Shown here: one piece after another, positions 18,039 to 26,924 of the stretch | How the letters are laid out: each line of letters begins with the position of its first letter | How positions within the stretch are numbered: position 1 is the first letter of the stretch | NCBI GenBank assembly: GCA_015067435.1 | Contig: SVMM01000017.1 | Coordinates: 23,310 to 87,309, forward strand | From: Oscillospiraceae bacterium | GTDB lineage: Bacteria > Bacillota > Clostridia > Oscillospirales > Oscillospiraceae | Reading direction: 5' to 3' | Length of the DNA stretch: 64,000 nt | Translations under genes and position numbers: made by a program | The notes under the pieces: generated by a model | Told to the model about the DNA's origin: nothing | The model's input: only the letters and a program-made list of their open reading frames with translations | The model's database searches: none

Positions 18039-19132
18039 GTCTTTGCTCCCTTCACCTCAAAAGTGGTGGTGTACCCCTTGGCGGTAAAACGGTGGCGCAC
18101 CTTCGAGATAAAATATGACCCGTTCGAGTTGCCGTCGCCTCCGTCAATCTTAATGTATCGGCCGGGGATCAGCTCGGGCAGGCCGATGCACTCGCCTCCT
18201 CCGGAGACAAACCCCATGGCGATCCTGTTGAGCTTGTGCTGCGCCAGCGTTTCACATTCTTTCTGCGTGCGCACGTACTCGTTGCGCTCGCGCAGCACGG
18301 CGTCCTTCAGCCCGCTGACATACTCGGCGGCGGATTTTCCCGAACCGCCCACCGTCACGCTTGATGCGGAGCCTTTCACCGCTTCCTCGTTGATGTCGCG
18401 TCCCCAGACCTCCACCGTGCCCACCTGATGGGCAAGCGATATGCGCTTGCTGAACTTGCGGACGCTCTTGCCGATGGTCAGCGTGATGATCGGCGAGGTC
18501 TTGGCCGTCACCGTGTCGAAAATCAACTCGCCGCCCACGGCAAAGCACGTCGCACCGTAGCGCTCCGCCATCATCTGCAAAAACTTCCAGTCGTCGACCT
18601 GCTGATCCTTGACGATCTGCGTTTCAAAGCCTTCGAGCGAGCCGACCGTGATGCTCTTGGCATAGCCGGCAGACTTGCTTTTTTTCAGGATGGTTTCGAC
18701 AATTTCCTTGGGCTTTTTCTGGCCGCCGTAGATGGGGTCGCACATGTTCATCAGGTAGCCCAGCCCGTCCAGCCCGTTAACCTCAATAAAGGGCGTGCCT
18801 TCCTCGTCATATTCGAAATGGTAGTCGTCCACATATCCGTAGAACAGGGTCTTACGCTCCTGATATCCGCCCTTGACCTCCAGCTTCAGGCCGGGCTCGA
18901 TATCGTCCCCCACGTCATTGATCCACTTGCTGTTTTCAAAATCGTACTGGCCCTGAATCTTGAAGGAACAGCCGCCCACCGCTCCGCCGGCGCTGATCTC
19001 CACCTCCATGCTCGGAATAATGTATTTGGTCTGCGACAGCTTATTCCCGTCCACCAGAATCTCAAACCCCGGCGCGGTGAAATTGTCGTACTTCTTGGCA
19101 AGGCCGGTATAGGTATAGTTTCCCTGATCCAA
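18035..19132 (-). CDS. Spike hub protein, gpD / VgrG N-terminal type
   Basis: 365 residues from TTG 19132 (LDQGNYTYTGLAKKYDNF), chosen because AAGGAGG lies eight bases upstream and the frame before it overlaps the LysM gene. Features typical of phage late control protein D/gp27-like hubs: FEILVDGNKLSQTKYIIPSMEVE, GYVDDYHFEYDEEGTPFIEVNGLDGLGYLM, then DDWKFLQMMAERYGATCFAVGGELIF. A hub trimer connects the six-fold tube to the three-fold spike. The C-terminus GRYIKIDGGDGNSNGSYFISKVRHRFTAKGY is the usual end of the family. Confidence 0.9.
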   Translation of the reverse strand: MDQGNYTYTGLAKKYDNFTAPGFEILVDGNKLSQTKYIIPSMEVEISAGGAVGGCSFKIQGQYDFENSKWINDVGDDIEPGLKLEVKGGYQERKTLFYGYVDDYHFEYDEEGTPFIEVNGLDGLGYLMNMCDPIYGGQKKPKEIVETILKKSKSAGYAKSITVGSLEGFETQIVKDQQVDDWKFLQMMAERYGATCFAVGGELIFDTVTAKTSPIITLTIGKSVRKFSKRISLAHQVGTVEVWGRDINEEAVKGSASSVTVGGSGKSAAEYVSGLKDAVLRERNEYVRTQKECETLAQHKLNRIAMGFVSGGGECIGLPELIPGRYIKIDGGDGNSNGSYFISKVRHRFTAKGYTTTFEVKGAKT

Positions 19133-19145
19133 TACCCGTCCCTCC

Positions 19146-19883
19146 TTACAGCAGCGCCGGGACGACCAGCATCTCGCCCGTGCGCAGGCGGCGCGGGTTT
19201 GTGAGCCCGTTCGCCGCGGCGATGGCGCGCCATTGGCCGGGATCGCCGTACTCCTCGGCGGCAAGCGACCACAGGGAATCGCCCTGGCGAACCGTGTGGT
19301 ACTTGGTCGTATCCGGGGAATTGAGCGGATTCGACACGAACTGCTTGTCGACGTCGCGATGCTCGATGAACGTGCAGTTGAGGAACGCGCGCACGGGCTG
19401 CCCCTGCTCATCGAAGCGCACGAAGCGCTGCTCGCACTTGGAAAGGAAGCCCTTGAACTGCAGCGACGACCACTCCACCTTCAGCTCCGGCGGACGGTGT
19501 TTGTCGCTGTCGATATACATAAGGTCTGTGATCTTCTTGGTGTAATCGCGCACGTCGATACCGCCCGTGATCGTGGGCAGCAGACTGTTTCCCTCGAACT
19601 TCAGGCGGTCGCTGACCTGTCCGCCGATCTCGGCGCCCGCGGACACGCTGTCAAAAAAGAGTTCAAAGGTCAGCACCTCCATCGCGCCGCTGAGAAACTG
19701 TACGACGGGAGCGTCCGCGCCCAGCGACGCCACGGGGGAATAGTTGACGACCTTCTCCCGTGTATAGGTCTGGGGATTGTAGAGCACCTCAAAGTATTTC
19801 GGAGACGACTTGGCATCCAGATTGGTGATGCGCATCTTCTCCACCGGAATCAGCATATTCGGATTGGCCACTCCAACATACAT
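19146..19883 (-). CDS. CIS tube-associated LysM protein (Afp7/Pvc7-like)
   Basis: 245 residues. The N-terminal 170 residues (KYFEVLYNPQTYTREKVVNYSP, LTFELFFDS, RPPELKVEWSSLQFKGFLSKCEQRFVRFDEQGQPVRAFLNCTFIEH) match the CIS tube protein domain. The C-terminal 48 residues are a LysM motif (YHTVRQGDSLWSLAAEEYGDPGQWRAIAAANGL...LRTGEMLVVPAL). In eCIS this protein sits between the inner tube and the spike hub; XkdP is the phage-like counterpart. It lies directly between the long repeat protein and the hub gene, as in PBSX-like tails. Confidence 0.92.
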   Translation of the reverse strand: MYVGVANPNMLIPVEKMRITNLDAKSSPKYFEVLYNPQTYTREKVVNYSPVASLGADAPVVQFLSGAMEVLTFELFFDSVSAGAEIGGQVSDRLKFEGNSLLPTITGGIDVRDYTKKITDLMYIDSDKHRPPELKVEWSSLQFKGFLSKCEQRFVRFDEQGQPVRAFLNCTFIEHRDVDKQFVSNPLNSPDTTKYHTVRQGDSLWSLAAEEYGDPGQWRAIAAANGLTNPRRLRTGEMLVVPALL

Positions 19884-19910
19884 GGCGTCTCCACCTCTTT
19901 CTTGTCCGTC

Positions 19911-22900
19911 TTATCTGCCGCTCCGGCGCAGCTCCCGCCGCAGCCTGTCCTCGATCAGGCGGTAGACCTTGTCCGCCGTCCGCTGCAATTCCGCGTCACT
20001 GGCCTGCTTGCGATAGTATTCGTCCGCCGTGTCTTTTTCCGGACGCTCCTTGAATTCCAGCTTTGCCGGCCCCGCCGTCGTATCACTCTGCGCGGGAATG
20101 ACCGCCGGCGCGTTCCAGACGATCTGTTTGCCCGCCGTGTCAGCGGCTCTGGCGGCGTCCGCCGCGCTGTGCGCGCCCGTGCCCCTGCCTGACTGATCAA
20201 ACAGCTCACGCGCCCATTTGGGGAGATTTGAAACAAAATCCGAGGCGGCGGTTTCCGCGCGCTTCGCCTGTGCCGGCTCCGCCGCGCTCTCCTGCGCCGC
20301 CGCGCCCGCGGCGAATACGAGATCCACCGGCGAGCCCGCCGTCTCCGCCGCCTGCGCCGGGACGGCCTGCGCGGCTGTCCGATGCGCCGCCTCTCCGGAA
20401 CGCTGCCGCGCGCCGAAGCGGATGTCCCGCGTCGCCGTGCCGAGCTGCATCTGTGCGGCTGCCGTCGGCATTGCGCCGTCCGTCCGCAGGGCAAGCCCGA
20501 TGGGCTGCCGTAGCGTCTCCGCCGCAGGAACGGCTGTCCGCAGCGCCCCGGCGGATAAACGTCCCGCCTGCGCCGCGTGATCCGCTGCCGTTGTCTGTGC
20601 CGCCGTGTCTGTGCGCGGCTGCATCGCCGTGTGCGTCCGCCCGCTCTGCCGCGGCGTCTGCGCCGCCGTGTCCGCGCGGCGCTCCGGCATGGCCGCGTCC
20701 CGCGTCTCCGCTGTTTCCGCGCGGTAAATCAGCTCCGCCTCCGGTTCCGCGCGCTCCGCTTCCGCCGGAACAGCCGTCGCCGTTTTCTGCATATCGGCGT
20801 TTTCCGCCGCTGTCTCGCCTTCCGACGTGCCCGTGCGAACGCCCGACTCCGTCGTTTGTGTCTCACCCGCCGCTTCGCGGTGCACAGCACTCCGCGCAGC
20901 TTCCGCGCTTTCGTGACGCGCGGCGGACGCTTGCGTCTGTGCGCTCCGTTGCGCTTCCCGCGCCGCATCCGCGCGGCGCTCCGGCGTTGCCGCGTCCTGC
21001 GCCTCCGGCGTCTCCGCGCGATAGACCAGCTCCGTGGGCGTTTCCCTCTCCGCGCGCGCCGTCTCCATCGGTACGGCGGTCGCCGCTTTCTGCGTATCGG
21101 CGTGCTTCGCCGTCATTTCGTCCGCCAACGCAGCCGCGTGATCGCGCTGTGCCGTCGTTTGCGCTTCGTCCGCGCTCTCGCGCCGTCCTGCCGCCGTCTG
21201 CGCGGATTGCTGCGGCTCCTGCGCCGCCGTTTCCGCGCGCTGTTCGGGCGGGACGGTGTTCTGTGCCTCCGCTGTCTCCGTGCGGTAGACCAGCTCCGCG
21301 GTCGGCTCCGGCCGCTCCGGACGCGCCGTCTCCGCCGGTACGGCTGTCGCCGATTGAGGCTTCTGCCGTTCGAGCGTTTCGGTGTCCGATGCGCGCTCGA
21401 ACGCAGTCCGCGCCGCAATATCTTCTGCGGCGGTCTGCGCCGCCGCGCTCCGCGTCTCTTTTTCCGACGCATCCGCGCTCTCGCGCCGCGCCGCCGTTTG
21501 TGCCGCCTGCTGCGGCTCCCGCGCCGCTGCCTCCCTGCGCTGTTCGGGCGGGACGGTGTTCTGTGCCTCCGCTGTCTCCGTGCGGTAGACCAGCTCCGCG
21601 ACCGGCTCCGGCCGCTCCGGACGCGCCGTCTCCGCCGGTACGGCTGTCGCCGTTGCAAATTCCTGTCTCTCTGCCGTTTCGGTGTCCGATGCACGCTCAA
21701 CCGCGGCCGGCACCGCCGTATCTTCTGCGGCGGTCTGCACCGCCGCGCTCTGTGTCTCGTTCTCCGGCTCTCCCGCGGCTTCGCGCTGCGTCACAGCCGT
21801 CTGCGCGGTCTGCTGCGGCTCCCGCGCCGACGTTTCCGCGCGCTGTTCGGGCGGGACGGTGTTCTGTGCCTCCGCTGTCTCCGTGCGGTAGACCAGCTCC
21901 GCGGTCGGCTCCGGCCGCTCCGGACGCGCCGTCTCCGCCGGTACGGCTGTCGCCGATTGAGGCTTCTGCCGTTCGAGCGTTTCGGTGTCCGATGCGCGCT
22001 CGAACGCAGTCCGCGCCGCAATATCTTCTGCGGCGGTCTGCGCCGCCGCGCTCCGCGTCTCTTTTTCCGACGCATCCGCGCTCTCGCGCCGCGCCGCCGT
22101 TTGTGCCGCCTGCTGCGGCTCCCGCGCCGCTGCCTCCCTGCGCTGTTCGGGCAGGACGGTGTTCTGTGCCTCCGGCGTCTCGGTGCGGTAAACCAGTTCC
22201 GCGACCGGCTCCGGTTGCTCCGTGTGCGCCGCCTCCGCCGGTACGGCTGTCGCCGTTGCAGATTCCTGTCTCTCTGCCGTTTCGGCGTCTGATGTGCGCC
22301 CGACCGCAGTCCGCGCCGTCATATCTTCTGCGGCGGTCTGCGCCGCCGCACTCTGCGTCTCCTTTTCCGACGCATCCGCGGCATTGCGCCGCGCCGTCGT
22401 TTGTGCCGCCTGCTGCGGCTCCCGCGCCGCCGTTTCCCTGCGCTGTTCGGACAGGACGGCGTTCTGCGCCTCCGCTGTCTCCGTGCGGTAGACCAGCTCC
22501 GCGGTCGGCTCCGGCCGCTCCGGACGTGCCGTCTCCGCCGGTACGGCTGTCGCCGATTGAGGCTCCTGCCATTCGAGCGTTTCGGCATCCGATGTGCGTT
22601 CGACCGCGGTCCGCGCCGCCGTATCTTCTGCGGCGGTCTGCACCGCCGCGCTCTGTGTCTCGGTCTCCGACCCCTCTGCGGCATCGCGACGCGTCATGGT
22701 CGTCTGTGCAGCCTGCCGTGGCTCCCGCGCCGCCGTTTCCGTGCGCTGTTCAGGCAGGACGGCGTTCTGTGCCTCCGCTGTCTCCGTGCGGTAGACCAGC
22801 TCCGAAGCAGGCTCCGGTCGCTCCGGACGCGCCGTCTCCGCCGGTACGGCTGTCGCCGTTGCAGACTCCTGTCTCTCTGCCGTTTCGGCGTCTGATGTGC

Positions 22901-24818
22901 GCCCGACCGCAGTCCGCGCCGCCATATCTTCTGCGGCGGTCTGCGCCGCCGCACTCTGCGTCTCCTTTTCCGACGCATCTGCGGCATCGCGACGCGTCAT
23001 GGTCGTCTGTGCAGCCTGCCGTGGCTCCCGCGCCGCTGTCTCCGTGCGCTGTTCGGGCGGGACGGCGTTCTGCGCCTCCGGCGTCTCCGGCGTCTCCGCG
23101 CGATAGACCAGCTCCATCGCCGCTTCCGGTTGATCCGGACGCGCCGTCACCGCCGGCACGGCTGTCGCGTGTTCCGATGCCGCCGCGATTTCCCGTCCTT
23201 GCGCCGCTTCGGCGCGCGGCTCCCGAGCCGATGTGGGACGCGCCGCTGTATCTTCCGCGGCGGTCTTCGCCGCCGCGCTCTGTGTCTCGGTCTCCGACCC
23301 CTCTGCGGCATCGCGACGCGTCATGGTCGTCTGTGCAGCCTGCCGTGGCTCCCGCGCCGCCGTTTCCGTGCGCTGTTCAGGCAGGACGGCGTTCTGTGCC
23401 TCCGCTGTCTCCGTGCGGTAGACCAGCTCCGCGGCCGACCCCGGTTGCCCCGGACGTGCCGTCTCCGCCGGCACGGCTGTCGCCGATTGAGGCTCCTGCC
23501 GTTCGAGCGGTTCGCCGTCCGATGTGCGTTCGACCGCGGCCCGCGCCGCCGTATCTTCTGCGGCGATCCGCGCCGCAGCGCTCTGTGTCTCGGTTCCCGA
23601 CGCATCCGCGCTCTCGCGCCGCGCCGTCATTTGTGCCGCTTCCGTGATCTCATGCCGCATCACGGTCGTCTGCGGCTGCTCGTCCTGCTGCCGCTCCCGC
23701 GCCGCTGTCTCGCTTCGCTGTTCGGGCAGAACAGCGTTCTGGGCCTCCGGCATCTCCGTGCGGTAGACCAGCTCCGTGGCTGTCTCCGGTTGCTCCGGAC
23801 CCGCGGCGTATGGCGTCGACACGGCGTCATGCGCGGCGTCGGGCCGAACAGCCGCCGCAGACCGCTGCTGCGCTGTCTCGCTCGTCAGGCGGTTCAGGTT
23901 GCGCTCGATGGTGTCCTGCACCGCGCGGCGCACCGCGCGCATCGCGCGGGACGTTTCATCGGTTTCGGGCAGCTGCTCCGCGGCCCACTCGACCACGCGC
24001 TCCAGCTCGTCGTCGAAGCTCTCCGACGCACCCTGTGTTTCCCGGCGCGCCAGCGCCTCCTCCCTGCGACGGCGGATCACGTCCGGCAGCAGAATGCTGC
24101 CCGCCGGTACGATCTCCTGCTCCGTTGCGGCGGCGCTGGTCGGATAGCCCGGATGCGTCTCGCGCTGCTTCGGTGTCCAGCCTCCCGCGGCGGGTACGGA
24201 CATGGCGCGGCTGGCAAGGGGAAGCTCCGGCGTGGGCAGCGTTCGCCCGCCCTGCCGCGTCCCCGTCAGCCCATGCGTGGACTGCGCCAGTCCCGCAGAG
24301 CGGCGCAGCACGTCCGATTGCTTCGTGCTGCGTCCCTCTCCGGCCTGCCGCTCCGTCCTCATTTGAGCCTGTGCGGGATCCGCCTTTTGTGCGCCGCCGG
24401 CCGGCGCGATGATCTCCGTGCGGTGCGCGCCGTTCTCGATGACGATGCGGCGCGTCTCCTGCGTGATGATGCGAAGCTCCTTTTCCCGCAGGATCACGCG
24501 CTCCAAGATCCGCTGCTCCGGGGACTTCTTCTCCTTCTTGTCCTCCTGCGGGCGGTTCTTTTCCTCCTCCTGACGCAGCCGGTTCACAAGCAGATTCACG
24601 TCCAAATCGAAGTGGATCTCCGGCGCCTGCTGCGGCGCGGCCTCGGCGTCCCCCTCCTCCAGATAGGCAAGGCGCAGGGGGCGATAGTTGCCGATGCCCT
24701 GTGCGCTGCGCTGCAAAAGCTCCTGCGTGAACAGCTGTGTCAACAGCCCAAATGGGGACAGGGTATTCTCCTGTCCCGCGACGGTCATATCCTGTTTGCT
24801 GATCGCAATGGAATCCAT
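19911..24818 (-). CDS. Giant tandem-repeat protein in the tape-measure position
   Basis: 1635 residues from ATG 24818, overlapping the preceding tube stop as TGATG. N-terminal 150 residues are charged and helical (RILERVILREKELRIITQ). The middle (about residues 330-1370) is eleven Ala/Glu/Thr-rich units of about 100 residues, each carrying ELVYRTE.AEAQN and ATAVPAETARPE motifs. The C-terminus has LPKWARELFDQSG and ends in a helix YRLIEDRLRRELRR. There are almost no large hydrophobic residues, so the repeats are probably extended or disordered. The gene lies between tube genes and the LysM gene, where xkdO-type tape-measure genes lie in PBSX-like tails. I infer a length-determining ruler; it has no clear sequence match to known tape measures. 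Confidence 0.65.
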   Translation of the reverse strand: MDSIAISKQDMTVAGQENTLSPFGLLTQLFTQELLQRSAQGIGNYRPLRLAYLEEGDAEAAPQQAPEIHFDLDVNLLVNRLRQEEEKNRPQEDKKEKKSPEQRILERVILREKELRIITQETRRIVIENGAHRTEIIAPAGGAQKADPAQAQMRTERQAGEGRSTKQSDVLRRSAGLAQSTHGLTGTRQGGRTLPTPELPLASRAMSVPAAGGWTPKQRETHPGYPTSAAATEQEIVPAGSILLPDVIRRRREEALARRETQGASESFDDELERVVEWAAEQLPETDETSRAMRAVRRAVQDTIERNLNRLTSETAQQRSAAAVRPDAAHDAVSTPYAAGPEQPETATELVYRTEMPEAQNAVLPEQRSETAARERQQDEQPQTTVMRHEITEAAQMTARRESADASGTETQSAAARIAAEDTAARAAVERTSDGEPLERQEPQSATAVPAETARPGQPGSAAELVYRTETAEAQNAVLPEQRTETAAREPRQAAQTTMTRRDAAEGSETETQSAAAKTAAEDTAARPTSAREPRAEAAQGREIAAASEHATAVPAVTARPDQPEAAMELVYRAETPETPEAQNAVPPEQRTETAAREPRQAAQTTMTRRDAADASEKETQSAAAQTAAEDMAARTAVGRTSDAETAERQESATATAVPAETARPERPEPASELVYRTETAEAQNAVLPEQRTETAAREPRQAAQTTMTRRDAAEGSETETQSAAVQTAAEDTAARTAVERTSDAETLEWQEPQSATAVPAETARPERPEPTAELVYRTETAEAQNAVLSEQRRETAAREPQQAAQTTARRNAADASEKETQSAAAQTAAEDMTARTAVGRTSDAETAERQESATATAVPAEAAHTEQPEPVAELVYRTETPEAQNTVLPEQRREAAAREPQQAAQTAARRESADASEKETRSAAAQTAAEDIAARTAFERASDTETLERQKPQSATAVPAETARPERPEPTAELVYRTETAEAQNTVPPEQRAETSAREPQQTAQTAVTQREAAGEPENETQSAAVQTAAEDTAVPAAVERASDTETAERQEFATATAVPAETARPERPEPVAELVYRTETAEAQNTVPPEQRREAAAREPQQAAQTAARRESADASEKETRSAAAQTAAEDIAARTAFERASDTETLERQKPQSATAVPAETARPERPEPTAELVYRTETAEAQNTVPPEQRAETAAQEPQQSAQTAAGRRESADEAQTTAQRDHAAALADEMTAKHADTQKAATAVPMETARAERETPTELVYRAETPEAQDAATPERRADAAREAQRSAQTQASAARHESAEAARSAVHREAAGETQTTESGVRTGTSEGETAAENADMQKTATAVPAEAERAEPEAELIYRAETAETRDAAMPERRADTAAQTPRQSGRTHTAMQPRTDTAAQTTAADHAAQAGRLSAGALRTAVPAAETLRQPIGLALRTDGAMPTAAAQMQLGTATRDIRFGARQRSGEAAHRTAAQAVPAQAAETAGSPVDLVFAAGAAAQESAAEPAQAKRAETAASDFVSNLPKWARELFDQSGRGTGAHSAADAARAADTAGKQIVWNAPAVIPAQSDTTAGPAKLEFKERPEKDTADEYYRKQASDAELQRTADKVYRLIEDRLRRELRRSGR
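20720..23800. repeat. Eleven tandem units of about 300 bp inside the repeat protein gene
   Basis: The segment encoding GTAGACCAGCTCCG (plus strand) recurs near 20727, 21021, 21291, 21591, 21891, 22191, 22491, 22791, 23101, 23421 and 23771. Six consecutive steps are exactly 300 bp, which is 100 codons, and the outer units vary by a few codons. Some units are nearly identical (21291-21590 and 21891-22190), showing recent duplication or gene conversion. Confidence 0.9.
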
Positions 24819-25249
24819 CAAAAGCACCCGTTATAGATGAGCTCTATGCGGCTCACCGCCAACGCAGGCTGATTGCTGTTGAGATCCGGCCCGATGTACT
24901 TTTGCAGATATGCGCCGACGATCGTCCACGTCCTCTGCGGCGTACCAAAGCTGTCCATCAGGATGACCGTCCCGCCGAGGGGGATGGACATGCCCGATGC
25001 ACACATCGTCATCAGCAGGGAAACGGAGTCAATGGTCGTGACCACGCCCTGCTCCAGCACCAGCACCTGCGGTTTGTTCTCTTTAAAGAAAAATCGGGGG
25101 TAGTTCAGGCCGCCCTCATTGTAGACCTCGTACTCGACCTCCATATTGAGGCCGCTGACAGAGGTGAACCGGCCCGCGATCACCGCGCCCGGTCCGGCAA
25201 GCGCCACATCAAAATAAGCCCCCGACAGGAAATCTCCAGTCAACCCCAT
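24818..25249 (-). CDS. Tail tube protein, gp19 family (third copy)
   Basis: 143 residues from ATG 25249 (GAGGTGC upstream; a TTG two codons earlier is too close to it). The pattern YFDVALAGPGAVIAGRFTSVSGLNMEVEYEVYNEGG is that of T4 gp19-like tube subunits, and VLEQGVVTTIDSVSLLMTMCASGMSIPLGGTVILMD is the conserved middle. Of the three tube paralogues this one is the most divergent and may form the cap or spike-proximal ring (Afp5-like). Its stop overlaps the start of the giant repeat gene. Confidence 0.88.
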   Translation of the reverse strand: MGLTGDFLSGAYFDVALAGPGAVIAGRFTSVSGLNMEVEYEVYNEGGLNYPRFFFKENKPQVLVLEQGVVTTIDSVSLLMTMCASGMSIPLGGTVILMDSFGTPQRTWTIVGAYLQKYIGPDLNSNQPALAVSRIELIYNGCF

Positions 25250-25268
25250 GCTCAAAGCACCTCAGTTT

Positions 25269-25757
25269 TTATTGGCCTTCCTCCGGCGGATGGGTAATGC
25301 GCTCCATGCCCGTGATGGCGAAGGTCATGCTTTCGGAAAGCACCTCGCTCCTGCCGCCGTCCATCGGGGTCAGCTCGTAGCCGATGGGCATGGCGTCCTT
25401 GAGCGACCATGTGACGCCCGGCTTGCCCGCCTCGTTGAGCGCGATCACGTTGAGCGTCCGGCGCATGTCATCGCCGCCGCTCGGCCCCGCGTTGTGCGAC
25501 GCGCCGGCGGAAAACAGCCAGTCCAGAAAGTCGTTGTCCCCGACCACGCCCTTGGTCAGCGTGACGGGCGCAAAGGATGTGAGCGTCGGGATATACTCCT
25601 GCACGCCCCTGTCCTCGCCTCCGGATCGCGCCTGAATGGTCTGCACCTCCATCTTGACGCCGGAAAACTGCGTAAAAGCCGCGGCGATCACGCCGCTGCT
25701 TTCCACTTCCACCAGAAATCGGAATGATCTGAACGGTTGCTGATACTCGATACCCAT
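25269..25757 (-). CDS. Tail tube protein, gp19 family (second copy)
   Basis: 162 residues with AAAGGGAAAGG before the ATG. FRSFRFLVEVESSGVIAAAFTQFSGVKMEVQTI, LTKGVVGDNDFLDWLF and GYELTPMDGGRSEVLSESMTFAITGMERI are the expected gp19-family elements. It is close in pattern to the tube protein at 26402-26881 (both have FLDW and a C-terminal E-x-M-x-F/L-E segment). In eCIS several tube paralogues build the main tube and the transition to the spike; this copy lies 20 bp before the third. Confidence 0.92.
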   Translation of the reverse strand: MGIEYQQPFRSFRFLVEVESSGVIAAAFTQFSGVKMEVQTIQARSGGEDRGVQEYIPTLTSFAPVTLTKGVVGDNDFLDWLFSAGASHNAGPSGGDDMRRTLNVIALNEAGKPGVTWSLKDAMPIGYELTPMDGGRSEVLSESMTFAITGMERITHPPEEGQ

Positions 25758-25772
25758 AGCCGCCTTTCCCTT

Positions 25773-25955
25773 TCATCGGAATTCGATCGACCGGTTCTGC
25801 TCCGGGCCGCTCAGCTTTTGGTTGACCGCGGAAACCTCGGAGCACCAGCGGCGTCGTTCGAGATGGCTCAGTCCCATCACGTCGTTCCGGGACCAATGCA
25901 AATAGTAAGACAAAAACGTCATTTCCTGATAGAGCTGATCCTGCGGATACAGCAC
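25773..25955 (-). CDS. DUF6760-like small CIS protein
   Basis: About 60 residues from GTG 25955 (VLYPQDQLYQEMTFLSYYLHWSRNDVMGLSHLERRRWCSEVSAVNQKL). The HWSxxDVMxLxHxERRRWCxEVSxxN pattern is the signature of DUF6760, a small protein always found next to tube genes in eCIS clusters. The start is uncertain: the frame continues upstream into the preceding gene, whose stop is at 25961-25963, and only weak SD sequence (GTAGGGC) is seen. A chaperone or tube-assembly role is presumed for the family. Confidence 0.75.
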   Translation of the reverse strand: MLYPQDQLYQEMTFLSYYLHWSRNDVMGLSHLERRRWCSEVSAVNQKLSGPEQNRSIEFR

Positions 25956-25960
25956 CAGCC

Positions 25961-26320
25961 CTACGTTAATAAAAAATCCAGCGGCACCTCGATCTCCTGG
26001 TTGCAATGCGGGCAGACGACCTTGTAGGTCGGCATCTCCGACATGTTGATGCGCTGGTAAAGATCCTGCAAATAGGCAAGATCCATTGTGAAAAGCCCTT
26101 CGATCACGCGCGTGTTGATGCTGCTGAGCGTGCCCAGCTTCGTGATGACGCGCGAGAGCAGGATGATCGTCAGATATCCCGCGTTCTGCTGCACGCGGGG
26201 ATCGCGCATGGGCAGGATCTCGTCCGCCGCCGTCGCGAGGCGCATGGTGCCGCGCTTGTGTACGTCGCCGTTTTTGTCGACGTAGCCCTTGGGCAGCTCA
26301 AACTCAAACTCAGTCTCCAT
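25961..26320 (-). CDS. Small conserved CIS protein with C-terminal CxxC
   Basis: 119 residues, charged N-terminus (METEFEFELPKGYVDKNGDVHKRGTMRLATAADEI), central helices, and a C-terminal YKVVCPHCNQEIEVPLDFLLT with one CxxC pair that could complete a metal site between subunits. Proteins of this size and shape occur before DUF6760 genes in eCIS clusters, where they are thought to act as tail assembly chaperones analogous to those between tube and tape measure genes in phage. That role is an analogy from gene order. Confidence 0.75.
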   Translation of the reverse strand: METEFEFELPKGYVDKNGDVHKRGTMRLATAADEILPMRDPRVQQNAGYLTIILLSRVITKLGTLSSINTRVIEGLFTMDLAYLQDLYQRINMSEMPTYKVVCPHCNQEIEVPLDFLLT

Positions 26321-26343
26321 TTTTTCTCCTGTTTTCAGGCAAA

Positions 26344-26386
26344 GCCCTCCGCCGCCGTGCGTTTTCCGTGCGGCGGCGGGAGGGCC
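26344..26386. terminator. Strong GC-rich hairpin after the first tube gene
   Basis: Arms GCCCTCCGCCGCCG and its complement with one bulged base surround a small loop, giving a stem of about 14 bp. On the operon strand it lies between the tube gene stop (26402) and the next start (26320). It is followed by TTTGCC rather than a long U run, so it is more likely an mRNA 3'-end stabiliser or a leaky terminator than a full stop. Confidence 0.6.
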
Positions 26387-26401
26387 TTGCTCATTCGGTC
26401 A

Positions 26402-26881
26402 TCAGATGGGGGACGGCTCGCCGGCTGCGGAGCCGGGCGTGTGCTCAAGACCCTCGTGGCAGAACTCCAGAGACTGGATCGCCACTTCTCCGCCCATACC
26501 GTTGAGATCGGGTACCGTGTAGCCGACCGGCCACGCGTTGATCAGGTTCCAGGACGGACCGGGGTTGCCCGCGTCGTCGATAAGGGTGATGGTGACGTTG
26601 TGGCGTACCATGCCCGTCGGGGGCGCGGTGTTCGTCGGCGCAACGGCGTAGATCCAATCGAGGAAATCGGTGTCGTCCGAAACACCCCAGCGAAGCGTAA
26701 CATTGCCGAACTTGGTCAGGCCCGGCAGCTTGCGCGGCGTGTTGCGCAGGTCGTCGCCCTCGCGGTACTCCACGGCGTCGACGGAGGAGCTCATACCGGA
26801 AACCTCAGAGAAACCGGCGCGGCTGATACCATCGATTTCGACCTGATAGCGAAATACTCTGTAGGGATAATTGATTGCCAT
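26402..26881 (-). CDS. Tail tube protein, gp19 family (first copy, likely main tube)
   Basis: 159 residues, start ATG with AAAGGATG nine bases upstream. YRVFRYQVEIDGISRAGFSEVSGMSSSVDAVEYREG, NVTLRWGVSDDTDFLDWIYAV, NVTITLIDDAGNPGPSWNLINAWPVGY and VAIQSLEFCHEGLE are the full set of gp19-family features. It directly follows the sheath gene, as the main inner tube gene does in eCIS and phage tails. The strong hairpin after it would allow sheath and tube to be made in excess over baseplate parts. Confidence 0.94.
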   Translation of the reverse strand: MAINYPYRVFRYQVEIDGISRAGFSEVSGMSSSVDAVEYREGDDLRNTPRKLPGLTKFGNVTLRWGVSDDTDFLDWIYAVAPTNTAPPTGMVRHNVTITLIDDAGNPGPSWNLINAWPVGYTVPDLNGMGGEVAIQSLEFCHEGLEHTPGSAAGEPSPI

Positions 26882-26924
26882 CTATTCTGTCATCCTTTCT
26901 GTCGATTATAGAATCCGCGTCGGA

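Noticed and set aside
20720..23800. CRISPR array
   Set aside because: The repeats are 300-bp coding units with no short-repeat/spacer alternation; no cas genes in the window.
20228..24836. Long plus-strand open frames across the 300-bp repeats
   Set aside because: They read as Pro/Ser/Arg repeats because the minus-strand codons are GC-biased; no SD, no continuity with neighbours.
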